NCBI GenBank assembly: GCA_944989445.1 | Contig: CALYLW010000733.1 | Coordinates: forward strand, 62,001 to 126,000 | Length of the DNA: 64,000 bases | Direction: 5' to 3' | Origin: Ampullaceana balthica | Lineage: Eukaryota; Mollusca; Gastropoda; Lymnaeidae | In this document: one piece after another, positions 1 to 11,877 of the stretch | Numbering within the stretch: position 1 is the stretch's first letter | How the letters are laid out: the number at the start of each line of letters is the position of its first letter | Program-made: the position numbers and the translations under genes | Notes under the pieces: model-generated | Told to the model about the DNA's origin: nothing | Seen by the model: the letters and a program-made list of their open reading frames with translations, nothing else | Database searches by the model: none

Positions 1-1849
1 AATTTAAATACTTACTGTATTTGACATTTTAAAAGTTGGTTCTAAATAATCAAATACTAAAAATGTATTCAATACATTAGCGAAAGAAAGCACATGAGTG
101 AAACCAGATACCAAACACTATAGCTTAGCCACTGTTAATATTCTTTTGCATAAATTAAGTTAAACATGCTAGGTAAGTTATATTTATACATTAAAAAATG
201 CATGAAGCAAGTGATAAGTGATGAAAGCAATGCCAATGATTCTTAGTGGGAGATATATTTTCCTTCGTGCTTAAATAGTTTACACGATTTTTTTCTTCTG
301 GAACAATTGCTCCATAAACTGCCCCAAGGAAATAGAAGGAATGAAAACAAAATTCGGGACTGTTATAGACGAAAATGGATTATATATATGATTAATATGC
401 ACGGACCAATGAGTGTGGGTAATAAGTGGAACAGCTATTTTTATATTGAGTACAACTTTATGACCTTTTGAAATGTACCATTTATTGGTGGGGTAAGAGT
501 CAATAATATCGCCAAACCTTGGATGACATAAACACTATAGCTTAGCAACTGTTTTTATACTTTTTGCATAGATTAAATTAAATCAGCAGGGTAAATTGTA
601 ATCCCAGACCTTGCGATTCAAAATATTTCTTTTACAAAAAAAAACCCATGCACACCTTACTTAAGCATCAAAATTCACATAAATAATATGCTTTTCCCAT
701 AAAAAATCATTAGAAAGAAAGGTATTTAAGAGCTAACAAAACATTCATTAAAGAAAAAAATTACATTTCTAGAACAATGAGTTGCGTGGCACACACTTCG
801 GGTATAAACTGTACGGTTCTTTAATGTATACATAATTAGTGTAAAGACATATCGCGGGTATTACGACTCATATATAGGTCTAGCTTCAGAAGGTGCATGC
901 TCAAGCGAAAAAATACACTAACAGCAGCTGATATTTAGACATAACAGCTTGATTTTATTAGAGCAATATTATGCAACGGGGATATAAGTTTTGTATAAAG
1001 ACTGATTTAAAAAAAAACTATTCTGTTTTAAAATCAAATGCCTACATAATATATGTTATATAGTATGCCCTAACTTATATGTCATTTTATAAGCGAAAAA
1101 AGCTCTAATGAAAAAAGGCTTGAATATAAATACAAAGAAAAATAATCCGTTATTTAAGTGAAACAAGTATCTGTCAATGTATTGCTTTTTTAATTTGCTA
1201 AAACGATATCCTATTAGTCTTGAACTAATTTCATACTTAGCTTATAAAATGGAGTGGGTGATTTAAGTGCTTTTTCCTAGAACCAAAAACATCAATAGAT
1301 ATTGTTTTCATATTTTGATTCTTGGAAAAAGAAATTGAGACTTGCCCATTAGATTTTTGTAACTGTTAAGGACCTTTTTTGTACTGGAAAAGTATATAGA
1401 CAAAAGCGTGCGTTATTAAAGCAGAAATACCAAAAATTGATGGGTATTATTTAAATTGATCATACTTTCTATTTCTAGACACACATATAGTGATTTTTAT
1501 AAAGAAGGGGTTTGATTTATCACTACCCTAATTTCCTGATACGTTTACACTCATTATTAAGGGGAATGTGAAACTCAAATCCATATAAAGTTATTTTCAT
1601 TGTGCCAACCCGTAGCATCACACGGGCATTACTCTCGTTTTATTCAATACCAGCCCTAATTTCCAGACATATCGAAACTAAGCTTTTCAAGATATTCTTC
1701 CTGAACATTTCATCCTTAGCTAATTTTTTTTAAAAATACATTTTTAAAAAAAAATCAAAACATATTTAAACCACTTTATTATTTTATAATACTTATCGAG
1801 AACGAACATAAAAACCATTGATAATTTGTTTACTGTATTAACACTGCAG
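1..1849. other. Probable intron of gene 1; no exon seen
   Basis: AT-rich sequence upstream of a CTLD exon. No convincing exon, RNA gene or mobile element was found. A ~70-bp segment beginning aacactatagcttag occurs twice in direct orientation (about 113-185 and 529-600) with scattered mismatches, an old local duplication. Earlier CTLD exons of gene 1 probably lie before the window. Confidence 0.4.
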
Positions 1850-2083
1850 ACAGCTTTGTGTGGATCGGTGCTAACGACATCGCTGTAGAGGGGACCTGGG
1901 TGTGGGAGGTCGACGGTGCTGAGGCCACATTTTTGTCCGGGCTCTGGCGGTATGACTTAGGTCAACCGAGCAATTCCACAGCCACAGAGGATTGTGCGGA
2001 AATCTACGTGATGTCACCCACCGAGAAGAGCATATATGATAATGAATGCGAATCGGAACGCCCCTTTCTTTGTATGGAACAAG
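1850..2083 (+). CDS. Gene 1, C-terminal exon of a C-type lectin-like domain
   Basis: The exon is bounded by acceptor ...cactgcag and donor gtacgt, 234 bp, phase 1 at both ends. It reads DSFVWIGAND at its start, continues through GTWVWEVDG and GLWRYDLGQPS, and ends with DNECESERPFLCMEQ. This is the second half of a CTLD: the WIG core strand, then the long-loop region, then the last two conserved cysteines. The canonical sugar/calcium motif is altered: QPS stands where QPD or EPN is usual, and the WND triplet is replaced by YDN. It aligns over its length with the last CTLD exon of gene 3 (43457-43681), so the genes are paralogues. The N-terminal half of the domain and the signal peptide are not in the window. 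Confidence 0.85.
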
Positions 2084-2559
2084 GTACGTCCTGTAATCAT
2101 CTACCGCTTCTTTTTACTTGTATTTCATCTTAAGAAATTTACTTAATAAGAAAAGAACAATCTCAGTCGCATGCTTTTTTTTTATTTGTGGGTGTTTTTT
2201 TACATATTTAAAAATAATAATTTTTTTTAAGTACAAAAGAACAAAGACACAAAACACAAATGAATTGCGTCTTTTATACAGTGTATAACCCTCAACACGG
2301 CCAACACACTAATAACTACGTACATATTCAAATAAAGATAAATAACAAATCTAATAATAATAATAATATCCCAAAACCAAAAAAAAAGGATATACTTATA
2401 CATGTTTATTCACTGATACTAATTTAATGTGGTAGACGTTAATATAACCTTAAATTTTTTCTTAATTCGACTACTTAAAAAATAATAAACGTGCACGTAT
2501 TCGAATGGAATATTGCGTCCCCATGTTATGCAGAAGCAAAAGTGTTCAATAAAAAAAAC
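2084..2559. other. Intron, nothing recognised
   Basis: AT-rich sequence with homopolymer runs and a short (TAA)n stretch near 2352-2366. No coding or structural signal was seen. Confidence 0.4.
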
Positions 2560-4592
2560 AACCCCGTAAAAACAAAGTCTTTGACTATAAATCCCTTATA
2601 TATGAGACACAATTATGATTATTGATCAGGTTTTAACGCGACAAACATTTACATACTGAATCTGCCTTAACTCCTGCTGTATTAACCGGGGGTGGTGGTG
2701 GTGGGAGAGTGGAAAGTTCTGGTATTCGATCGCTGGACCAAGCTCAGCATGACACGTAAAATGTAAACAAAAGCACGCGGGTACATGGACGGGTGGCGTC
2801 AACGCACGAACTGAACTGTCGCGTCAAAAAAAACAAAAACAAACAAACAAACAAACTGTGAAAGTGAATTGCATACGTTGTATAGAGATAAACTAAAAAT
2901 GCATTAATTTAATTACGGTACGTTCAATCGATCTAAAATTTTGATACAATGCATTGTTAGGTTACACGGGTCCATGTACCAATATTTCAACATTGGGTTA
3001 TTCCGGTCACTTAGGCGGACTGCTGAGGTTTAACTCTAGCAGACGTAAATCGAAATAAATAGATGTAAAAACAAAGTTTTTAGACTATAAATCCCTTATA
3101 TATGAGACATAACTAAAGTAGTGATTATTTTTAAACGCGACATTTACAGACTGAAACAGAATTATCTCCCCTGGTTTTAAAACCGGGCGCAGGGACGGTA
3201 GGGGGTATGAACAGTGACGATAGGCGTCAACGCGTGAACTGAACTGGCAATTGAAAAATTCTAAACGAATAGTGGGTTTTGATGTCCAATTAAACTAACA
3301 AAGCAAGTTAATATAAGACTAGTAAAAAACACAATAACAAACAGTGAAATTGAATTACATACGTTATATAGAGATACACTAAAAATGTATTAATTTAATT
3401 ACGGTACGTTCGATGATCTGAAATTTTGATACAATGTATTGTTAGGTCACACAGGTCCATGTGCTAAATTCAGCTCGATGGCTTAACGGGAAAAGAGTCA
3501 TTTTTTACTTTTGTTTTTCCGCCTGCAGACAACGAACGACAGAGACGGCGGTGAAGTTAATATAAGGATTTAAATTTAAAAAAAGACCCTAAAAACAAAG
3601 TTTTTGACTATAAATCCCTTATATATGAGACATAACTTACAGTATTGATTATGTTCAAACGCGACAAACATTTACAGACTCACCCCGAGTGATATCCCCT
3701 GGCTTTAAAAATGGGTGAAGGGACGGAGGGATCGTGGGCATAGAAGGGTGCGTCAACGCGTGTCTGAACTGTCAAGCGGGAAAAAAACAATAACAAACAG
3801 TGAAGTTGAATTACATACGTTGTATAGAGATAAACTAAAATGCATTAATTTAATTACGGTACGTTTGTGATCGATCCAAAAATTTGACACGATGCATTGA
3901 TAGGTGAAACGGGTCACATGTAANNNNNNNNNNNNNNNNNNNNNNNNNNNNNNNNNNNNNNNNNNNNNNNNNNNNNNNNNNNNNNNNNNNNNNNNNNNNN
4001 NNNNNNNNNNNNNNNNNNNNNNNNNNNNNNNNNNNNNNNNNNNNNNNNNNNNNNNNNNNNNNNNNNNNNNNNNNNNNNNNNNNNNAGACATAACTAACAT
4101 TATTGATTATGTTCAAACGCGACAAACATTTACATACTGAATCTGTCTTAACTCCCCTTTGCTTTATAACCCGGGGGGGATGGGGGTGGGAGAGGGGAAA
4201 GGTCTGGTCACCGATCACTGGACCGAGCTCAGCGTGACACGTAAAATGTAAACAAAAGCACGCCAGTACATCGACAATGTGGCGTCAACGCGCCGACTGA
4301 ACTGTCACATGAAAAAAAAATAACAAACCGTGAACTTGATTTATATATGTCGTTACAGAGATAAACTAAAAATGCATTAATTTAATTTTGGTATGTTCGA
4401 TCCATCTGAATTTTGGATACGATGCATTGTTAGATGACACAAGTCTATGTGGCAAATTTCAGCTTGATGGCATTACGAAAGTGGGTCATTTTTTACTTTT
4501 GTTTTTCCGCCCGACTTACAAAGAGATGACGACAGAGAGAGAGAGAGAGACAAGATTTCGAAGTTAATATAAGGGATATAAAAACAGTTCAT
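2560..4592 (+). repeat. Tandem array of a ~500-bp interspersed repeat (family R1)
   Basis: Four consecutive, diverged copies start near 2560, 3062, 3586 and (partly in the gap) ~4050. Each begins with a motif like cgtaaaaacaaagtttttgac, then actataaatcccttata, and ends with gttaatataagggat; the first copy is truncated. Internal landmarks are a cgcgacaaacatttaca block, an aaatgcattaatttaatta block, and cgatctgaaattttga. The first end carries aaatcccttata and the last end its reverse complement tataagggattt, so the unit has a subterminal inverted motif. Further copies lie at 6187-6690, 15365-15850, 39536-40065, 40146-40640 and 51018-51480. No coding capacity was seen; it is probably a non-autonomous element of unknown class. 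Confidence 0.75.
3924..4085. other. Assembly gap (run of N)
   Basis: Unknown bases lie inside the R1 tandem array, so the array copy number here is not reliable. Open frames that cross this gap are artefacts. Confidence 0.99.
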
Positions 4593-5962
4593 TTCTTTAA
4601 ATACTCCCAGTTTGTTATCACATGTTCTGATTTTTTACATATTTTAATTTGCATTGCTTCATTCATTCCAGAAAATGTACTTGCGAAGCGAATTTTAGTA
4701 GAATCTATTTCTACTGGGATGCCCATTAGGCCACATATAAACCAAATATATATGCCTTACAATTCAATTATGTTTCCATTTTTATTTAACCACCCTTGAG
4801 CCCTCGAGAAATTCGCGGGTCGATAACTTATACTGCACGTTAATTTTTTATTATTATTATTTTTAATAAAATAGTTTTAAGCTCAGCGTTTGATGCAACT
4901 CAGGCTTGACGCAACCTTCGTAAAGTTAGTCGAACACTTTTTTTTTAACATGGTATTTTGTGTTTGTCCATAATACATCAGCCGGTGCGTTTGTCTGTTG
5001 TGTCGGACAGAAGCACACACCTGAGACACTTTTTTATCAGTCATTTTTCAATGTCAGCTGGCGGAAGTAATTTCCCCTGTCGTCTGTCATTCAATCACGA
5101 CGCGGTGGCTCAAAAAATGGCGGATCTCAAACTATAGTATGGTTGAGGACTTTTGATTTCTTTCAATCTTACGATGGTTTTATCATCTCGCAAAAGATTA
5201 AAAAAAACACAATAAGGTTGTCGCTAAAAGCTATGCATGTCAAATTTTATAATGGGACATAATTAATTTATCAAAAGGTCAAACATTTTACATGTATAGA
5301 TATTAAATATATATAATTATTTTCTTATTTATTACAAAAACAAAATTCATTTTTATCGATACGGAAACGGTTAGATACACCGTTAACTTTTTTGGGTGTA
5401 CATTTTCTATTTATTTACTCCCATTTCATTTTTTTTCTTTTTAATTTATTTTTGTTCGGTGGAAAAAAAAGGGGGGGGGCATTTGAAATATTTTGAGAAT
5501 AATCCTTGGAAAGTTTAAGGCTTCTGGGATGTTCGAATGGAGGGAGGGGTTAAGAGGGGTGTATTTAATTTACGGTTGACAGCCTTAAATGTGTTAAGTC
5601 ATCCAAATACCTCTTGAGAAGAACTGCGCATATTCTTATGTTGACTTTTCTGAACTTTCGAGTGTCTTTACACAAACAAACGTTTCGGAAAGAGATACCA
5701 AGATATTTTTGTTGTCAACTTTTTAAAAACGGTTAATTTTCTATAAACGGTCTCTTTTGTTTAGAGACACATAAGAGTTACTCCAAGAGATATTTATATA
5801 TGAACTATTACGCCCGTTTGCAAAGAATGGATGAGGTCAGTAATAATAAAGACAAGAAAAGGTCTGAATAGTAACATGACGAAAAAATGAAAGCGGTGGC
5901 TATCATTAAAATTTGAAAATAAAAAGTGTATTGTAATCTGTAAGAAAAATAAAGGTATGGAG
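4593..5962. other. Intron, no gene recognised
   Basis: AT-rich sequence with homopolymers, including a poly-G run near 5471-5479, and a slightly GC-richer patch at about 4980-5130. No exon with splice sites or a known protein motif was seen on either strand. Confidence 0.4.
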
Positions 5963-5989
5963 AAGGAGAGAGAAAGAGACAGAGAGAGG

Positions 5990-6071
<82 letters not shown>
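5963..6071. repeat. (GA)n microsatellite
   Basis: A GA dinucleotide tract, imperfect at the left end and perfect over most of its length. Ser-Leu-rich open frames on the minus strand across it are products of the repeat. Confidence 0.95.
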
Positions 6072-6074
<3 letters not shown>

Positions 6075-6186
6075 AAACCAGAAATATCTTCTTTGATGAA
6101 ACAAATGTAAATATTTTCAGGGAACTGCATGAGTAGAATAGTAATGATTTAAAGTATATAACCTCGGTTTGACTTAACGATTAATT

Positions 6187-6690
6187 TTAAAAAACCATAA
6201 AAAAACCAAGTTTTAGACTATAAATCATTTATGTAAGATACGTAACTAAAAGAATTTTCATCATAATGCGCAGCGCAAGACCATCCAACAATACAACATT
6301 GTAATTGTGTCGTAAAACATGTTTAATGCAATGCGCACCGATCAGGAATATGTTTATAAAAAGTGTTGTCAATAAAATACGCACCTTATTGCGCGACAGA
6401 AAGGTTGTTAAATATAATACTCACCGGTAAACTCTATCTCAAAAAACAACATGATACATAGAAATAAATGAATTAATCTAAAAATTCTATAATTTAATTT
6501 TAGAACATGCGATCGATCTGAAATTTTAAAACTTAGTTTTTATCATCGGCACAAAACTGCCTGCAAAATTTCAGCTCGCTAGCTTACGAGGAAGTGGGTT
6601 AGAAATCGATCCAAAGTTTTGGCGACAAGCAAGCACGCATGCAAGCAAGCAAGGGTTAAGACACCACGAGTTAATATAAAGGATTAAAAA
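6187..6690 (+). repeat. R1-family repeat copy
   Basis: The copy starts with an accaagttttagactataaat-like end and finishes with gagttaatataaaggatt. It contains the cgatctgaaatttt block and belongs to the same subfamily as 15365-15850 (shared gcgcagcgcaag and caccttattgcgcgacagaa blocks). Its 3' half is part of the tandem duplication at 6445-8610. Confidence 0.7.
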
Positions 6691-6975
6691 AAGCGTGCAT
6701 CTGTTCGTTGTATTGAAGTGAAACGAATCACACACAAAAAACACGATTAGAATATATTTTAAAAAATATAAAAATTATGTATTAATGTGGGACATTGAGT
6801 AGTAAGCTTCATTTTAAGGGATTACTGAGGTTATATTTCATTTGGTTTGTGTGTTTTTACACATTAACCGTTTTTAACGCTTTTGGTTATTTTTAGTCAG
6901 GTATGCGTATGTAAATACGAATTCAGTCAAAATTCCAATCTTGTTAACAATTAACTCTTTTTATCCATTTGGAAG

Positions 6976-7274
6976 ATCTCCTAACAACTGCAAGTACCAC
7001 GGCCTCGTCAAGTTCAACTCATGAACAAGGTTCTCAGAGCAGCGGTCAGTCTATCACAACCACTTCAGCGTTTATGTCCAGCTCCACACCTCTGACAACA
7101 ACTTCACGTCCGCCTATTACTACAACACGTGACACCATGAGTAGTGTCGAGACGACGATCCAAAACAACCACGAAGAGTGGCAATGGTGTCGTAACTACA
7201 GATGTGAAATTTCCGGATACTTTTTGGAAAAATGGAGCAGGGTCTTACTAAATTCAATATGCAATCGTTTATAA
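6976..7274 (+). CDS. Gene 1, Ser/Thr-rich mucin-like exon (copy 1)
   Basis: The acceptor ...catttggaag is followed by AT CTC CTA, giving phase 1, which matches the donor phase of the CTLD exon at 1850-2083. The exon encodes a Ser/Thr-rich stretch containing TTASTTASSSSTHEQ, SITTTSAFMSSSTPLTTTS and PPITTTRDTMSSVETT, typical of an O-glycosylated stalk. As given, the frame continues to a TAA at 7272-7274. Near 7162 this copy has atccaaaac where copy 2 has atcaaaac. Dropping that extra C moves reading into a frame encoding VTTDVKFPDTFWKNGAG, and a further extra G near 7240 then needs to be ignored to reach a hydrophobic end (FITVLTISYIF). The true C-terminus may therefore be a GPI-anchor-like or membrane-terminating signal, disrupted here by indels or assembly errors. 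Confidence 0.6.
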
Positions 7275-8062
7275 CTGTGTTAACGATCAGTTATATTTTT
7301 TATTAAAATTGTAAGAGTGTTGTATCATTTTAAACTCTTTTTATAAATGGACAGAATAAAAATTACATAGAATTTTCGACTTCAAAATATTAATTTTAAA
7401 AAAAGCTTTTACAAAATCACGTGATTTGCTTATTTTTGTGGCTTTGGTCCGACGATTGGGGATGAGAAAGCATGGTTCTAATGAGGATTTTTAAATAAAT
7501 TCATTAATAATGCTCTCAAATAACAACATGATACATAGAAATACATTAATTAATCTAAAAATTCAATAATTTAATTTCAGATATATGCGATCGATCTGAA
7601 ATTTTAAAACGTAGTTTTTATCATCGGCACGAAAACTGCTGCAAAATTTCCAGCTCGCTAGCTTACGAGAAAGTGGGTTAAAAATCGATCCAAAGTTTTG
7701 GCGACAAGCAAGCACGCATGCAAGCAAGCAAGGGTTCAGACACCACGAGTTAATATAAAGGATTTTAAAAAAGCGTGCATCTGTTCGTTGTATTGAAGTG
7801 AAACGAATCACACACAAAAAATACGATTTAGAATATTTTTTTTTAAAATAAAAAAGTATATATAAATGTAGGATATGAGTAGTAAGTTTCATTTTAAAGG
7901 ATTACTGACGTTTTATTTCCTTTTGGTTTGTGTGTTTTTACACATTAACCGTTTTTAACGCTTTTGGTTATTTTAATTCAGGTGTGAGTATGTAAATACG
8001 AATTCATTTAAAATTCCAATCTTGTAAACAATTAACATGTTTTCTTTGTATCCATTTAGAAG

Positions 8063-8361
8063 ATCTCCTATTAACTGCAGTACCACGGCCTCGTCAAGTT
8101 CAACTCATGCACAAGGTTCTCAGAGCTGTCGGTCAGTCTATCACAACCACATCAGCGTTTATGTCCAGCTCCACACCTCTGACTAACAACTTCACGTCCG
8201 CCTACTACTACAACACGTGACACCATGAGTAGTGTCGAGACGACGATCAAAACAACCAAGAAGAGAGGCAATTGTGGCGTAACTACAGATGTGAAATTTG
8301 CCGGATACTTTTTGGAAAAATGGAGCAGGTCTTACTAAATTCAATATGCAATCGTTTATAA
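8063..8361 (+). pseudogene. Gene 1, Ser/Thr-rich exon (duplicate, frameshifted)
   Basis: This is the second copy of the exon at 6976, again after a catttagaag acceptor. Compared with copy 1 it has at least three frame-breaking differences: one base fewer in the gcaagtacc segment, one more in the cagagctgtcgg segment, and one more in ctgactaacaac. No single frame stays open across it. It is a decayed duplicate or a victim of consensus errors. Its indels fall at different places from those of copy 1, so the two together suggest the ancestral frame. Confidence 0.65.
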
Positions 8362-8610
8362 CTGTGTTAACGTTCAGTTATATTTTTATTAAAATTTATG
8401 AGTGTTCTATCATTTTAAACTCTTTTTATAAATGGACAGAATAAAATTACATAGTATTTTCGACTTCAAAATATTAATTTAAAAAAAAAGCTTTACAAAA
8501 TCCTGTGATTTGCTTATTTTTGTGGCTTTGGTCCGAGGATGGGAGTGAGAAAGCGTGGTTCTAAAGTGAGGATTTTTAAATAAATCCATTAATAATGCTA
8601 TCAAATAACA

Positions 8611-9690
8611 GTAGAGTTAAAAGGAGTTTTTTTAGAAGGGAATTTTTAAAATTATTTACATAGATTATAAAATAATAAAAATTTTTTCTCTGTATGTTTT
8701 GACCCTTACATGTGTCTCAACTTTTTTGTGTATATTTTTTTAAAATTTTTTTTTAAAATGAAAAAATCTGTGTGGTGGTAAACATTTTACTAAAAGATTT
8801 TGTGAAGTATCGTCATATTTTGCTATATGCATTTTCAAATCATCTAAAAATTATCTTAAACATGATGTTCTTTCAACATGTTCTTTTAGATTTACATAAT
8901 TGACACCTGAAATAGGAAAATAATATTTTATAATTATTTAAATGTGTTGACCAAATGATGTTTACAAAATCAAAACATACGATTTTTACTTTCATATTAA
9001 ATTATTTATGTATGTTAATCGTATTGCAAAATCGGAGGTTCATCAGGTGTTCCTTCTGTGTTTTCAAAATAAGTATGACTTGTCTATATATTATTGTGTT
9101 TAAACGTTACATCTCTGGTAAGTATTTAAAAAAAATAATTAAAATTAGAGAACCATTATTTCAAAATACACGGCTAAAGTTATAATTGTGGCTGATACAT
9201 TTTTTTAAAATGAATGTTTTAAAATAATTTTTTTATTTTATTTTTGGTTTTTAAAAAAATGTAATTTTCGAATTTATTTATTTGATAACGTCTCTTTTTT
9301 AAAGTTGTTTCTGAGTAACTTACACATATCTAATACCGACTAGCAATATTTTAGTATATGTTTTTATCATTGTGTAACGCATGTGTGCTCCTGATCACTT
9401 AAAATATATGTGTCGTTAGAAATGTTAATCGATCAAAATTTATTGGACTGATTGAAATTAAAGAAAATATTTATATTGTTTTTGTTCTTCAGTTCATTAA
9501 CAATTTTTTTGTTACTTACTTTTCCCACGCATTATAATTATGTATTTATATGTGTAGAAGTAAACCATAATGTTGAATAATTACATCATTGTTAAGCATT
9601 TAAGCAGAAGTACGACGAGAATTAACAGATCATGCTAAAAAAAACAAAAAAACTATAGAAATATTTACAGATTTGCTCTCACTACCGACT
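8611..9690. other. AT-rich spacer, nothing recognised
   Basis: Very AT-rich with poly-T and poly-A runs. An open frame at 8955-9185 has no recognisable motif and biased composition; I regard it as chance. No transmembrane or terminal exon for gene 1 could be supported here. Confidence 0.35.
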
Positions 9691-9719
9691 TGTAGACATC
9701 AAGAAACAATGCATGTAAT

Positions 9720-9945
9720 TGTTGTACAACGGGACACTGGATTGATTCTGACTTGAAACTAACACAGTTGCCTTAGGTTGCATACTTGTTGACGAACGAC
9801 ACACTTCTGAAAACATTACCAGTTTCTATGAAGAGTTTGCAGCATCATGGGGCATCACTGATAAAATATGCTGTATTGTAACAGAGAGTACACAAAACAT
9901 GGTTGGTGCTATCAGACACACAGCTTATTGTCATACTACCAAAAT
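9720..9945 (+). pseudogene. hAT/ZBED-type transposase fragment, decayed
   Basis: The plus-strand translation contains GHWIDSDLKLTQL-like sequence and, after a frameshift, GCILVDERHTSENITSFYEEF, then WGITDKICCIVTESTQNMVGAI. The order HT-x-ENI, W-x-I-x-DKI and VT-[D/E]-x-x-x-NMVxAI is characteristic of the central part of hAT transposases of the ZBED type, where the second motif carries a catalytic Asp (here Glu: TEST for TDNA). It is a short, broken remnant with no terminal repeats seen nearby. Confidence 0.6.
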
Positions 9946-10149
9946 ATCCTCGCTTCGCTGAGGAAATTAGGATTTCAGTTACCGTTGAGAACCAGCGTAA
10001 CACAAATTCAAAAACCAATTTATTTCAATCTGGATCATGATGGATATAATATATATTAATTTCACCGTCTTGTCTGTCTGTCTGTCGGGATCCCGCAGAA
10101 AAACAAAACAGAAAAGTAATAAAATCGCTTCAAGTAATCATATCGAGAT

Positions 10150-11640
10150 GATAATTTAAAAGTTTGTTTTTGCATGTTACCAATGCGGGAGGGTACTCAA
10201 CAACTTCCCTAAAGTTTCATGCTCCTACATATACGGAAAAATATGATATTTAATGAGGAGTCTGTTTGTATATAGCACATAAAAATGAAAACAAATTACA
10301 TTTTAGGCCCCCGGCCCCCAGTTAGTATTAATTTTCATAATTTTTACACCTCTTACCATTGCCGGAGGGATACTCAACTTTCCAAAGTTTCATTCTTCTA
10401 CCTACACGGGAACATGAGGAAATTAGTGTTGATTCAAATTTATATAGCCTATATCGGAAAAAAACGGGCTTTGGGCCCCCAGCCACCCAATATGGACATT
10501 TTAAGTTCTTTTTCACTAATTATCGTCATAAGAGTGTACTCAGCAAGTTCCCAAAGTTTCATGCTTCTACCTACACGTAAAGTTGGAGAATTAGTGATGA
10601 GTCAGTTTTTTTATTTAAGAAAAAAACTACATTTGGGCCCCCGGGCCCCATTAAGTGATAATTTAAATATTTTATTCGCATGTTACCAGCGCTGAAGTGT
10701 GCTTTCAACTACCCAGTGTTTTATGCTTCTACCTACTCGGGCAATATGAGAATTTGTTATTTTCAGTTTTGATATAGCTCATATAAGGAAAAAACTTTAT
10801 TTGGGCCCCCGGGTTCAGGAAGGGATAATCTAATCATTTATTTCGCCCGTTACCATCGCGGCTTTGTACTCAACAACTTCCCAGAGTTTCATGCTTCTGT
10901 CTACTCGGGAAATAGGAGAATTAGTGATTTTCAAATTGTATATAGAATATATAAGGGAAAAAAGTTTTTGGGCCCCCGGCACCCATGAATGTTAATTTAA
11001 AAATTCTTTTTCGCCATTTTTTGTCGTGACGGGATACTTTACAACTTCCTAAAGTTTCATGTTAATGCCTGCACTGGAAATTGGAGAATTAGTGATGAGT
11101 CAGTTTTTAATATTAGAAAAAAATACTTTTGGCCCCCTGGCCCCCAGTAAGTGTTAATTTAAATATTTTTTTGCCTGTTACCATCGTGGAAGTGTACTTA
11201 ACAGCTACTCCAAGTCTCATGCTTCTAACTACACGGGAAATAGGAGAATTAGTGATTTTTAGTTTTTATATAGCTCATTTAAGGAAAAAACTTCATTTGG
11301 GCCCCCGGCCCCCAGGAAGTGATAATTTATTTTTTTTCTCCCGTTGCCATTGCTGGTTTGTAATCAACAATTTCCCAAAGTTTCATGCTTTTGCCTACTC
11401 GGGAAATAGGAGAATTAGTGATTTTCATATTTTATATAAGGAAAAAAAAACGTGTTTGGGCCCCCGGCCCCCATGAGTGTTAATTTTAAAATTATTTTAC
11501 TCCAATTGTCGTCACGACAGGCTACTCAACAACTTCTTAAAGTTTCATGCTTTTACCTACACGGGAAGTTGGAGAATTAGTGATGAATGAGTCAGTGAGT
11601 GAGTGAGTCAGGGCTTTGCCTTTTATTAGTATAGATAGAA
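10150..11640 (+). repeat. ~165-bp tandem array, about nine units
   Basis: Units recur about every 160-170 bp, anchored by ggcccccggcccc-like GC blocks near 10305, 10475, 10636, 10803, 10971, 11132, 11298 and 11458. Each is followed by gtgttaatttaaa, then a caacttcccaaagtttcatgc block, ctacctacacggga and ggagaattagtgat. The array ends with a gtgagtgagtcagggc tail and ttttattagtatagata. Open frames within it are repeat products. Related GC blocks occur in the element at 62160-63600. It is likely an expanded internal repeat of a mobile element. Confidence 0.85.
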
Positions 11641-11877
11641 GATAGATATACCATGTATCGCTCACTTTCTTCAATATAGCATATCAACAGGTTTGAAGGT
11701 AGCTGTCTCTTCACCTCTTGTGGCAAATTTTCGACATTTATTCTGAAATTTCAAGCACAGTTCAGCCAGCAAATATGAATTGAAAAAAAGCCATTGCAAA
11801 GTCTCGTTGCTAACATATGATGTCATTTTCCGCAAATCGTAGCAGGATATGGCAACTTGTTTGAACAGTACCTACAT

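Larger units (their letters stand above)
6445..8610 (+). repeat. ~1.08-kb tandem duplication containing a gene 1 exon
   Basis: Two adjacent copies, about 6445-7530 and 7531-8610, share the 3' part of an R1 repeat, intron sequence, the Ser/Thr-rich exon and its 3' flank up to tttttaaataaatyc. They are highly similar but differ by many single-base indels and substitutions, several inside the coding part. Confidence 0.85.

Noticed and set aside
3753..4218. Open frames through the run of N
   Set aside because: They are mostly unknown residues across the gap and R1 repeat sequence.
5808..6130. Ser-Leu-rich minus-strand frames
   Set aside because: Translation of the (GA)n tract, not genes.
8955..9185. 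76-residue plus-strand frame with a hydrophobic part and a GTAAGT near its end
   Set aside because: No acceptor, no domain, composition typical of AT-rich DNA; not supported as a transmembrane exon of gene 1.
10285..11476. Several Pro/Leu-rich frames in the 165-bp array
   Set aside because: They repeat with the unit and change frame between units; products of the tandem repeat.
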